DNA from: Hyperoplus lanceolatus
Lineage: Eukaryota > Chordata > Actinopteri > Uranoscopiformes > Ammodytidae
Direction of reading: 5' to 3'
Assembly: GCA_026929865.2 (NCBI GenBank)
Contig: CM049395.1
Location: 13,697,001-13,761,000, forward strand
DNA length: 64,000 bases
This document shows, piece after piece, positions 18,974 to 64,000 of the stretch; within the stretch, counting starts at the first letter, position 1; every line of letters begins with the position of its first letter. Made by a program: the position numbers and the translations under genes. The notes below the pieces were generated by a model. The model ran no database searches. It had not been told where the DNA came from and was given only the letters and a program-made list of their open reading frames with translations.

Positions 18974-19255
18974 CTCTTTGATTATGTAGTTGAGTTTGCA
19001 GATTTAACATAAGTTCGTTCAATCAACGGCTTAATAATGTCCAAATATCAGACTCCTTCTGCGCAATAGACAACCACGTTAATTCAAAATCCATCAAGAC
19101 ATCCCTACACTCTCTCTGCCTCGCAATTAAATCCAACTCCGTGTCCCTCTCCTGGAATGTATAACTAGCTGATAATGACACACACGGCTGAGTGTGACGA
19201 AAACTCACTGATAGAAAGGCACGCGACTAAGCGCGTGGAGCAGCGCCAACTCCAC

Positions 19256-19257
<2 letters not shown>
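18974..19257 (-). promoter_or_regulatory. Possible non-coding first exon / promoter of tacr2
   Basis: The segment ends on the minus strand in a consensus donor (AGAG|GTAAGT) and is bordered upstream by a (GA)n tract at 19258-19300. Relatively CpG-containing sequence near 19215-19255. Exon start is unknown; this is inferred only from the splice signal and position. Confidence 0.3.

Positions 19258-19300
<43 letters not shown>
19258..19300. repeat. (GA)n microsatellite
   Basis: About 21 uninterrupted GA units upstream of the possible tacr2 first exon. GA tracts near promoters can bind GAGA-type factors, but no specific role is shown. Confidence 0.95.
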
Positions 19301-19305
<5 letters not shown>

Positions 19306-20500
19306 CGACAGAGATGAAATTCAGTTAAAAAAAAGAACAGCTCTGGTTTGCACTCTCATTTTCTGGACCTGTTGCAAAACGTTGCAAAAATAGCTGTTCA
19401 TATTTTCTCATAAAAGAGAGAATGTGAGAAAAGTGTAGGCTAATAAATTAAAGATGTGTGGAGGCTGTTCATGTTTGCAAAACAAAATCAGCATAATGAT
19501 CAAAGGACGAAAATGACTGACAGCTTGGATGAGTAATAAAAATTCTCCAAATGGCAATAAGGAAAGGGAAAATTAGGCCATCATACCCGGTCCCTGATGC
19601 TACATTTCTGCAGCCATTTTTGCCCTTTCAAAGGCCTTTTACCGACCTTCATCTATGTCTTTGTGACATTCATGTTATGTCTAGGTTTCCCCTATGGGAC
19701 GTAACATACAGTGTGAATGTTACCACCGTGGACCACTCTATGTCTCATGAGAACATCTTAGCTGAGCTTTGACCTTGTTGAATTGCTTTGACGCAAAAGG
19801 AATCTTTTCAAACTGCTTCATTCTTGTTGAGGACGTGTTCAACCTACATGACTCTAGCATATAGTGATCTTTAGATACTGCAATCCACAGCCATCATCAT
19901 CATAATCATCAGGTGCACTTACTGCTGTGAGCACCTCTTTATGGGTTTTGACATTGCTGCTGAAGAGGTCGATATCAAAAGCATGCTGCTTGGAGGGAGA
20001 GTGCCACCGTTCTTTTCTTTTACATCACCTATATATAAGATCTCTGTGCTGCTAGGTTTTAATACAATGTTATCCCAGTTGATGGTGTTGCCGCAGTGTC
20101 TTTTGGAGGTGCTGCTTGATGTTTTTGTGCCTTTTATTTACAATTGGCATAATGTTAATACAATACCATAAACTGTAATTGAACTGCAGTGTTTAACGAT
20201 TGAAAAGGGAAAGCTTTATCTTAGGTTCTGGCAGAGTTGAAAAATGGGTTTGATCATCAACCTGTTTTCAAGTATTGGCAAAACACTTCAATGTCCACCC
20301 AGAGATTGTACGAGTCAGTATTTGTTACTGGTTTAAAAATGTGAGTGTATGTAAAAGGGCATACGGATATATGAGCAGGGCAGTTGGTCCGTGTTTTGGC
20401 ATTTCTTCAAACAAATGTACTGCATCCGAGTGTATGTTAAGAGAGATCTAGAGTCTAGACACCCATAGAAGTCATACTATAATGTTTAAAACATTTTTAG
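19301..20500. other. Intergenic between tacr2 and tspan15; nothing recognised
   Basis: No coding or repeat family recognised, apart from a short CATCAT-rich patch near 19890. Confidence 0.4.
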
Positions 20501-20502
20501 AT

Positions 20503-20676
20503 GATTTTTTTGGCATTGTCAAGCTTTATTTGATAGTACATAGTTGAAATGGGGAGACAGAGAGAGGGGGAATGACATGCAGTAAAGGTCTACTGGTCGG
20601 ATTTGAACTCACGACCACTGCAACGAGGCTTCAGCCAATATGGTACGCTCTATCCACTATGCCACCAGAGCACCCT
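20503..20676 (-). mobile_element. tRNA-derived SINE
   Basis: Read on the minus strand, the head resembles a tRNA gene: GGTGCTCTGGTGGCATAGTGG with an A box (20654-20664, TGGCATAGTGG) and a B box (20599-20610, GAGTTCAAATCC), then a tRNA-unrelated body and an AATAAAGCTTGACAATGCC-like 3' end. These are internal RNA polymerase III promoter elements. It does not keep a tRNA fold, so it is a SINE rather than a tRNA gene. Confidence 0.75.
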
Positions 20677-22600
20677 GATGATGTTAACATTGCTTAAACC
20701 TATACTGTGCTGCTGTTTGATCGTTGCAGTAACGTTTGTCTTTCTCTTTGTGAAAAATGACACAGAGCTCGACAACAAGTCCAACAGTTGTATGTTATAA
20801 TATGTAATGGCTTCCTTTATTACTTTTTATTTGTGCTTTCTGTTGCTGTTATTCTCTCCTTTTTTGTCTGTTTTACTTCACATCTGTGCTCTTTTTGTTT
20901 GACCTCCTTCTCGGGGGAAATCTACTGTAGGTGTTTGCACAGACTAGTACAGACAGAGTTAGAGCCTTCCGACTTCAGCCCAGCTCAATATCTTTTCTCT
21001 GTGTAGTGTGTGCAGTTTGACTGGATGTTTGTACTTTTACACAATCACAAATCCTTATTGGCCTGCAGGACCTGGTGAAGGGTGTGTTGAAGGGTACAGA
21101 CAAGGGAATGCAAACTTCCTAAAAAGCTGGTAATATGATTGGTCCACTGATCCCTGAGTCAATCTGAGCCTGAGGCATATTGATAGTAACAGTAATATTG
21201 GCCACTTATCCACATGTATTTCAATGACTGCCCCTAACTTGCATGGACATACTAACTTGTCCTGTACCTTACGACTGTGTTCGTAGCCCAGAAACGCATC
21301 ACTGAAAAAAAGAAAAAACATGTTCCAGCCAAAGTAAATCTCATCAAAGTGTCTTGTTATATTCTCAGAAAACAATTGAAGAGTATGCCTGTTGAAAACT
21401 GAAAGCGTTCAGGTGTCCTTTCCTTTCCGTTCCTTTGCACCAGAGTGGTTTGCCTTTTGCTTGCATGAGAAGATATGAACGATAAGACAAGGCTGAGCTG
21501 ATAAATAAGGAATTACCAAGCTAAGTGGTAACATAAAGATCTGCTTTACTGAACATCTTCGTCTTACTGCCTCAACATGCTTCTCCGACTGAATGTCTGC
21601 GGATAAGGAGCTACAATAGCCGATGAAGTCACTGAGATTAGGCCTATGGTTGGACACGGACAGCCCAAATGGCTGCCTGTCATTTTGGTGCGTTGGGACA
21701 ATAAATATCTAAATATCTATCGTGGTCCACTGCTGCAAATTCAAAAGTGGCTCACTCTCATTGCAGGCTAATGCGTTAGCCTTTTAATTTAAAGTCTTCT
21801 CAAAGGTTTTTTTTGGTTATTGATGACAACAATGCAATGCTTTTTTATGCAATGTGAGCCTATATTTTGTGTGATTGTAATGTCTTTATTGGTTGATTTT
21901 CCAGTTAAAGAGGATCCACGTTGCATTTCAAAGTTGTTTGTAGTGTTCAGTGCACAAGGTTTTAACAAAGACACTGTTGAGGCTGGGTTGTTACATTCTT
22001 TATGACCTATCTGCTTGAGGCCTACTTCTACTTCCATGCCACCAGCAGGGGGCAAAGTTACGTGTGTTGAGTACAGATGGTATATAAAAGGTTTTGAGCA
22101 ACCATGTGATCCATTCTGTGACACTAAGTTCCTATATTAGATAAAATAACATTGTAGACATCATGATTTTTTTATTAAAGCTGACATTATTGTTTTTGCT
22201 TTACATGTTATTGTCAGTCACACATATTGTCCTATCTGAGTCTCACTTATTATTCATTCACTGGAAAAGACAGGGGGTATGTGTGTAATGATAAATACAG
22301 TTGTATCACCACTTGTTTTATATGCCTAGGAAGACTACAATGCTGGTTTGTAGATTGCACCAACAGATGTCTTCTTTTCCATACATCTCTTGTAAAGATG
22401 TGAAACCTTATCGCAGTGAGAAATGTAGGCTACCTGATTAAGCTTAAGGGGAAGAGGATAAAGTGCAATCTTATACGGTTACGCCCAGTCAATTGTAGCC
22501 GATACTTCACCAAACCACTCAGTCATTCAGAAGCGAAATCTCAGAGAAACTTTAACATTTCCCAACGATGTGAAACTTCGCTCCCATTTCCTGTCAATCT
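20677..22600. other. Upstream region of tspan15; nothing recognised
   Basis: AT-rich intergenic DNA. No gene or intact transposon ends were seen; the short open frames here show no family motifs. Confidence 0.4.
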
Positions 22601-22604
22601 CGTC

Positions 22605-22730
22605 CCACTTCCCTCCCCTGCCATCCATCACGCCAACGTGCGCTCCCAGGTGTGGTGAGTGACGGACAAACGCGGAAGTGTGTTGATTTGTCAGCAGCGC
22701 CGGGGGAGAAGAGAAACTGTCCCAGCAAGG
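22605..22730 (+). promoter_or_regulatory. tspan15: tspan15 core promoter / 5' UTR
   Basis: A CpG-containing stretch directly before the ATG with an ETS/GABP-type site GCGGAAGTG (22672-22680) 50 bp upstream of the start. TATA-less, as usual for broadly expressed genes. Start site not determinable. Confidence 0.5.
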
Positions 22731-57820
<35,090 letters not shown>

Positions 57821-58590
57821 TGGAGACCAAATTATTATTTTTTTTTTTAAAGATTCCAGATACTGTTGGAGTCTGCCTTTCAAATGCTGGTTTACTATTG
57901 CTCACTCCACTATGGACAATACATTTTTGATTACTGTGTTAATATAATAAGGTGTAGTAATGACTGAGCAGGAAATAGGAGCTCAGTAAGATGTATGCTT
58001 TTAGCTGCCATGTGCCTCAGACAGTCTCAGGGAAAAGCAGAATCTGATACAACCAATTTTGCTTCTGCTGTCTATTACACAAAATTAGTCTGTCGAGTCA
58101 GGTTACTCAACCACGATCTACAACACTGAAATTTGTGTGGCTTTTATATGTGTTAATTTCTTTTTTTCTGCTACCCATTAAAACATTACTCGACTCATCT
58201 ATACAATGAAACAAATCCTGTCTCAACCGCGGTTTAAGATAGTAGGCTAAGACACTTGTATCGCCTGAAAGCAGATGTTTGCCTTATTCGTATTTAGAAC
58301 TAGAAATGCAAGATTTATGAGACCAAAAATGAATTGCTTTGAAAGTTAAGCCTGTATAATTAATATGTATACAGTACTAGTGATATCACATTCTGATCAC
58401 AAATACGCACTGAACCTTCATGATATGCCCATGATATGTTGGGTGTAATGCTCAGATTTATTACTGACATTTTCCTCAACAAAGCCTTAATGTTTCTGTT
58501 TTCATTAGAGAAAATTCAAACTTGCTAGTCAACTTGTATACTGGTATAATGAAAAAAAGCAAAGTAGGCTCTGCCAGTGTCTGGCCAGTA
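57821..58590 (+). other. tspan15: tspan15 3' UTR / flank
   Basis: Starts after the TAA stop. ATTAAA at 58178-58183 is one possible poly(A) signal; no AATAAA was seen before it. The end of the transcript is not resolved. Confidence 0.35.
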
Positions 58591-58826
58591 CGGAAGAAGA
58601 TTAGGGCGACACAGAAGAAACTATTTTAATTCTGACAATTCTGAGAATAAAGTCAGAATTCTGAGATTAAAGTCAGAATAACATTTAATTTTGAGATTAA
58701 AGTCAGAATCCTGAGAAAAAAATCTGAATTCTGAGATTATAGTCAGATTTCTGACTATACTCAGAATTATGAGAATAAATTCAGAACTTAATTGTTCTTC
58801 TTCTGTGTGGCCCTTATGGTCTTCCG
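58591..58826. mobile_element. MITE with internal TCTGAGATTAAAGTCAGAA repeats
   Basis: Ends CGGAAGAAGATTAGGGCGAC.. and ..CCCTTATGGTCTTCCG are inverted repeats of about 29 bp with mismatches (inner part ACACAGAAGAA / TTCTTCTGTGT). Between them an approximately 20-bp unit resembling TCTGAGATTAAAGTCAGAA is repeated about seven times with variation, including inverted copies. No clear target duplication. Confidence 0.7.
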
Positions 58827-58957
58827 CAGGTCGGAGAGTCTGTTTCAAGAGGATCAGATTTACATTGACTTTAAACATGAATACTAATGCAGCGGCACTG
58901 CCATAATAAGAGTATCTCTCAGGGTTATTCATAAATGCAGCAATTTCATTTCTTGAC

Positions 58958-60106
58958 TAATGCTGGGTTTACACAGAGGATTTTTAAAATACTTTGAAAA
59001 GACTGAAGACTGACACCCTCTCACATCTAAAGACAATCAACCCACACCAGAGGACAATTAGTCATTAGTTTTCCGTCACATAATGAGATTTTGAAAAGAC
59101 AGTGGGTCTCATATTGCAAGGCTACAACTAGATTCCTTTTGAGATTAATGATATTTCCGCAAACGCGATTGTGATTATTTAATTTAAAAAAAGTTAATTC
59201 AATATTCCGAGCGGGGGACTTCCTTTAGTTATTTGACCAGCTTTATTTGCTGATCTTGTCCCCCAATAACTTTAACTCCTAACCCTAAATTTTACGGTCA
59301 AGTGTTAAGGTTGCGCGGCCTCACAGGCCTCGCGACCATAGAGTATATAATATGGATGTATCATCCGTGCTGACCTCAGTTATTCACACGGCATCCAATA
59401 ATCCTGGTTAATGCCATCTTGTGAGATTTTTACTCCACCTCACGTCGGGGGAAGGGAGATATGCCCATCTAGCTGACGTATACCTCTGATGCAAAGTGAG
59501 GGACAACGGGGAAGAGCTGTCACTCAAGAGATCGCACCAATACATTTTAACCTCCAAAAGAGTAAAAACTAGCGTGCTAGAAAAAAATCCACCCCCCTCA
59601 GTGTTGTCATGGAGATATGACCTAAACATACAGACAAGAATGGTTTTGTGGACCAGGCTGTAAATAGGTTTAATAAGACTTTGAAAACGGCCTGTCTAAC
59701 AAGTCTTGCTACCACCCCCAGTGGCCACTGGAAAGTACTACAATTTTGGTCACTTCCTTATTGGATGCAGGTAAAAATCGCTGAGGTTGGGGCTTGGTCG
59801 CGACTAATGCCGCTCCTCCTGCGTCGTGCTTGGTGCATGCGAGAGTGTGACAGTGTTTACGTCATTTCACTTGAGCCAAACCCTCAAGACTAACGATAAT
59901 ATCAAACCTGTTTGATAATGTCGGAACGTCAAGACGGGATGAAGAGTGGCTGAAATCGGGTCGGGTGACCACTTTACACCAAACAACTGAGATTACGGGC
60001 GTGCGCCACAACTCCAGCACGACTCCTGTGATTTCAGTCCGACATTGGAAGATTGTCTGCGACTTTCAAATCGCGTGAAAAGTCGTGTAGTGTAAGCCCA
60101 GCATTA
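58958..60106. mobile_element. TIR element of unassigned superfamily
   Basis: TAATGCTGGGTTTACAC at 58958 and GTGTAAGCCCAGCATTA ending 60106 are inverted ends around about 1.15 kb. Subterminal GACTGAAGACTGACA-type and AAGATTGTCTGCGACT-type motifs. Target duplication is ambiguous and no transposase frame is seen. Confidence 0.65.
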
Positions 60107-60255
60107 GTGTGTTTGCCCCTGAACACAATCCAAGTAGCAGTTAGATTTGCCTCAAAATAGAATTGGGTAAATGTATTAGGAGTGTAATATCTGGGGGACA
60201 GAGTTTGCATATTGACGTATTAAAATAGGCAGGCCAAGATGTACTGTATACATTG

Positions 60256-61064
60256 CCTTAGAACAGTGGTTTTTTTTTTTTTTGTCAAAAGCTAGTTGTC
60301 ATCCGTCCCTCTGTCCAGTTGTTAGGCATCTGGCTGCTAGCAAGTTATGTTGTCTTGCTAATTTTACTATTCATCTGAACTGAAATAAATATTGACTTTT
60401 TCCTTTATTATCTTCGCCAGAATGCACCAGAATGCTTAGATTACATGTTAAAAACACAAAAAAATCTTCTGGGGGGGATACTAACATGATTTGGGCATCT
60501 GGGATTATAAATCATCTTTGAATTGGTTGTACAGCATATCACATGCTATTCATTCAGGGGTGCGATGGCCACCCCACTCTAGCTCTGTGGCCCACCTTGG
60601 CCACCCTCAGTCAAAATTTCCTGGAATCGTCACTGAGACACACACAACTCCGCGTTCAGGCTGCACAGCACATTAATCGCAGGTAGCATTTTGAGCTTAA
60701 TCTGGCCACTTTCTAAATCCAAGACTCAATAGTTGAAACATTCTCTGAACTGGGTTGTCAGACAGCAGTGTTTCCCATTGATCATAGACTTTGTTTTGTG
60801 AAGCTTTTTCATAACAGGTATACCTATTGTAGAATTTATTCTGTGTATGTTCTATTTAGGCTACTATTTTCTTCTCTTCTAAGGAGATTTAAAAAAAAAA
60901 CAACATTTCCTCAGTGTCTCATTGATACAATCTCATAATTAGCTTTTAAAGTGCAGCAGAATTTAATGTTAAAATATAAGAAATTTACGGACCCCAACCC
61001 TAAACCCAATGTTCAACTCAAAGGTGCGCCACTGGCCTAGCCCTTGTGATAATAACAATAATAG

Positions 61065-61155
<91 letters not shown>

Positions 61156-61284
61156 GTGTAGGGTGGTGTGTGTGTGTGTGTGGGGGGGGGGGGGGGTTGT
61201 CAGGGTCGGTGGGGGGGCCCAACTGCAATGACCCAGCTTTGGGGGGGCCCAGCTTGCAGAAGGTTGAGAACCCCTGCCTTAGAA
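60256..61284. mobile_element. Non-autonomous hAT element with perfect 8-bp TSD
   Basis: CCTTAGAA at 60256-60263 and 61277-61284; ends CAGTGGTT and GGTTGAGAACCCCTG, a classic hAT (Charlie-like) terminal motif. The interior includes a (TATC)n tract (61067-61155) and G-runs. No transposase. Confidence 0.82.
61067..61155. repeat. (TATC)n microsatellite
   Basis: About 22 tetranucleotide units inside the hAT element. Confidence 0.97.
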
Positions 61285-61483
61285 CATCCTAAACACATAT
61301 AATCCAGTGTGGTAAAATATGCACTTGTCATGCCAGAAGTGATTAATGTGAATTGAATTTACTAAATGTTGTTTGAGTTGATATGATGTTAGAAACTGAA
61401 ACAAAATCCCTGATCTTTTTTGAAGTCCTATCTCCCTGCCTGTGTCATTATGTGTGTCTTCACACTACATTCTCAAACATATG

Positions 61484-61509
61484 TATACAATACAATACAA
61501 TACAATACA
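61484..61509. repeat. (ATACA)n short tandem repeat
   Basis: About five pentamer units. Confidence 0.85.
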
Positions 61510-64000
61510 TACAATTCAAGGTTGGTTCTTTTTGAAACATGTGTATCTGTTTCAACAGTAAAAATGTAGGATTTAGCAAACAATGACATCCGACAGCCTC
61601 CAGCTGAGACCTTTGTTTATTACTTTTTGTGAGTTTATAGGACTATAGTTTTTAGTTTTACCTCGGGTAACTTCAATATTCTGCCTCATTAAATCAGACA
61701 TATCTAATGCTGGTGGATTTAAATGACCTTCTTGGCCACAACTCATTTAGCAGCCTCAGTTCCGCCCATCAGGGGAACTTGCAGGAAAAAAATAATCAAG
61801 AAATTATTAGTTTCATTATGTATTTTTATTTGTTTCCTAAAGGCTCTGACAGAAAACTGATCTTTACATTTCACTACCTGTTCTGTCAGTAGTTATAAGT
61901 GAAGTTTAACCATGCTGTATAATTCTACCAAAGAGTCCTTAATGTTTATGAGATACATTTTCTAAATACGATATATGACATAAGGGCAACTAGGAAGCCC
62001 ATCAACTGTTTTTAAAAGCTGGTAACAGCCACAGTGTAATAAATTGCACAAAACCACACTTATTGAAATACTGTAAGTATGTTGTGAAATTGTTTTGCCT
62101 GGTTTGAGGGTGGACAATAAAATAATTTTCTGCAGTTTGAAGAGTTCTGTTGTTTGTCTTTGAGTTGAGTGTAGCACTGTTTGGGGGTCGGGGGGCTGTT
62201 GAATAAATGATGGACCATACAACAGCACACTGTTTGTTTTCTAGGGCAGGCCTCATCCTGAGTCAGTAGCTAGTATGTCTAAATGTTTTATGTATATGCA
62301 TATTTGTATGTTAAAGGTCTAAGTATTAAAACAATAGATAAACGATTTGCATTAGTTTACCTCTATACTTTTGAATACTTCTATTAAATGTGTTCCTGTT
62401 TGTAACAAAATAAAACAGATCTATGTATATACTTATGCCCATGTAAAAAATATATAAAATACTGGAGATTGAAGTGTTGCTTAAGTGGTTTAATGTTATT
62501 GGAAAAAATATATACTGTATATACTTCTTACTTCCCATTGAAAGATAATTGCACAGATGTTTATTAATCCTTTAGGTAAGTGAGGGTATACCACCATCCA
62601 GTTTATAAAAAAAAATTTAATGTGAGAATAATTGAGTTTACTAATTTAAAGGCAGACCTTTCCTTCAATATGGCACATCACCATGAAAAACGTATGATAC
62701 ACAGGCCTAACTTCTGCATCATGACACGTTGCTTGGTTGAACCATCATCTTTGACTTCTGTACACATTAAAAAGAGCTCACATGGAAGAGTGTCTCAAAG
62801 AAGACTGGACCCTAGTGATGAGTGTTTTGGGTTTATCTGTTGAATTCTCTTTCTTCCTGATTCTCCTGCTGCTTTGAGGACTTTCTTCTGCATAGGACCT
62901 ATTTAAAATTGTACTCCCTGAGCGACCAAGGATGAGAACATTGTTTTTCTACATAACCAACAAGGAAGAACAAAGCTGTTGTGAGTATTCTGGAAGGAGT
63001 GTTCATGTTGCTGTCTTCCACTAACACACAACTTAGAATAACTTGTTTGCTCTGCAGTCGGTCTTCCTGGCATATCAAGAATTATCTGCTTTCATTAGTG
63101 TTGAAAGAAATATGGTACATTTTGTTATTGTATGTCTTGCCACCTCTTTCACTTGAGAGTTTTATTGAATTGCATTATCATAAATACACATTTGAGATCA
63201 GATTGCCTCTGCATACCACAGTATGGACTTTCACTAACCTTTTCCCCTTCACAGGGAGAAACTTTGAGTTGATCCGAGTGGCATTCGATCATCTATGCTC
63301 CTCTCATGCTCAGTCTCTCTTTCCCTTGACTTTCACCTGGGCCTTTCGGAGGGCATAGACGGTGATCCTCATGTGTTCTCGGGGAGAAGCAGGAACGGAC
63401 CGAGCCAAAACTTAAATATTTAGCTGTCCATTCTGGGTTAGAATTGCCACATTAGAGTTGACTTTTCCCTTTTTCGTCAGTCAATTTAAGGCCTATTGTC
63501 TTATTGAAATGTAGACACTGCCTTCTTTTGGAAATGGAAACTAAATAGCAATGCACACTCACAGCAGCCATGCGTTTCAAGATTCAATAATTTATTATTG
63601 AATATTTATTCAACATTTATTTTCTTTTTAGATTGTTTTATCTGTTGATTTAGTTATGGGCAGCTGTGGCATCGACCTAGAAGGACGGTGGATTAAAACA
63701 TGGCGTCCATTCATTTCTATGAAAGCTTCTCATTGGCGCAGGGCAACATCATGGATATAATTCTGAATATTTTCTTCCTCGTCAAGGGGCCATACCGGAC
63801 ATGCGCAATGGCAGCGAGCGCACGTGATTCTCTATATGTGATCTTTAAAATACACTCCTCTGTTGTAAAGTAATAGTGGTTAACACGTTCAAAACAATGA
63901 TTCCTCCTGCCATCTGTTTCACTGCATTTCTTTTCAGCTGCCACCCTCCGTTTCCTTCTCATGAAACGCTTTAGCTGGCGTTTGAAAAAGATATAATTTA
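61510..64000. other. Downstream intergenic DNA; no gene recognised
   Basis: An open frame at 62981-63358 (125 codons) has no family motif and AT-rich composition like its surroundings. No exon-like conserved block, tRNA or clean transposon was found. Confidence 0.4.

Noticed and set aside
20590-20676. Functional tRNA gene
   Set aside because: A and B boxes are present but the cloverleaf is not maintained and a SINE body follows.
62981-63358. 125-codon frame as a new gene
   Set aside because: No domain, no Kozak support, composition like the flanks and no conserved pattern; chance open frame.

Overview
This is eukaryotic DNA from a ray-finned (teleost) fish. Two recognisable vertebrate genes are split by GT-AG introns and surrounded by typical fish repeats: Tc1/mariner, hAT, L2-type LINEs, a tRNA-derived SINE, a Ty3/Gypsy chromovirus and many dinucleotide microsatellites. 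The species cannot be named from the sequence. There are no bacterial-style operons, CRISPR arrays or rRNA genes.

Layout. (1) 868-2433 (-): an intronless 521-residue coiled-coil ORF whose C-terminal part resembles the C-terminal coiled coil of the ciliary protein CFAP57. (2) 5568-17611 (-): a tachykinin (neurokinin) receptor gene, best matched to tacr2, in seven coding exons. Its second intron (about 9.5 kb) carries a palindromic Tc1 derivative (9517-11118) and a complete, very young sushi-like Ty3/Gypsy chromovirus (11411-16673; 457-bp LTRs differing at about 3 positions, CCAAT target duplication). (3) 22731-57820 (+): tspan15, eight coding exons giving a 299-residue TspanC8 tetraspanin. tacr2 and TSPAN15 are also neighbours in human (10q22), which supports both names. 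The genes are divergently transcribed with about 5 kb between their coding starts. (4) 57821-64000: 3' flank of tspan15 with several MITE-like elements and no recognisable gene.

The tspan15 introns are a dense mobile-element archive. Intron 1 has an 8-bp-TSD hAT element and an RLE-type non-LTR retrotransposon embedded inside a (TG)n microsatellite. Intron 4 has a second copy of the palindromic Tc1 derivative in the opposite orientation, a Tc1 remnant and a TTAA-flanked element. Intron 6 has two abutting LINE fragments ending about 20 nt from exon 7. Intron 7 has two hAT elements, a broken Tc1 transposase gene and a likely Harbinger Myb/SANT remnant.

Functionally, tacr2 encodes a Gq-type neuropeptide receptor and tspan15 an ADAM10-associated membrane scaffold. 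Nothing in the window suggests that they act in one pathway; the linkage looks like conserved synteny. The best leads for something new are the long-hairpin Tc1 family seen twice in transcribed introns, the (TG)n-embedded LINE, the self-priming signal of the chromovirus, the intronless CFAP57-like gene and two extra introns in tacr2.
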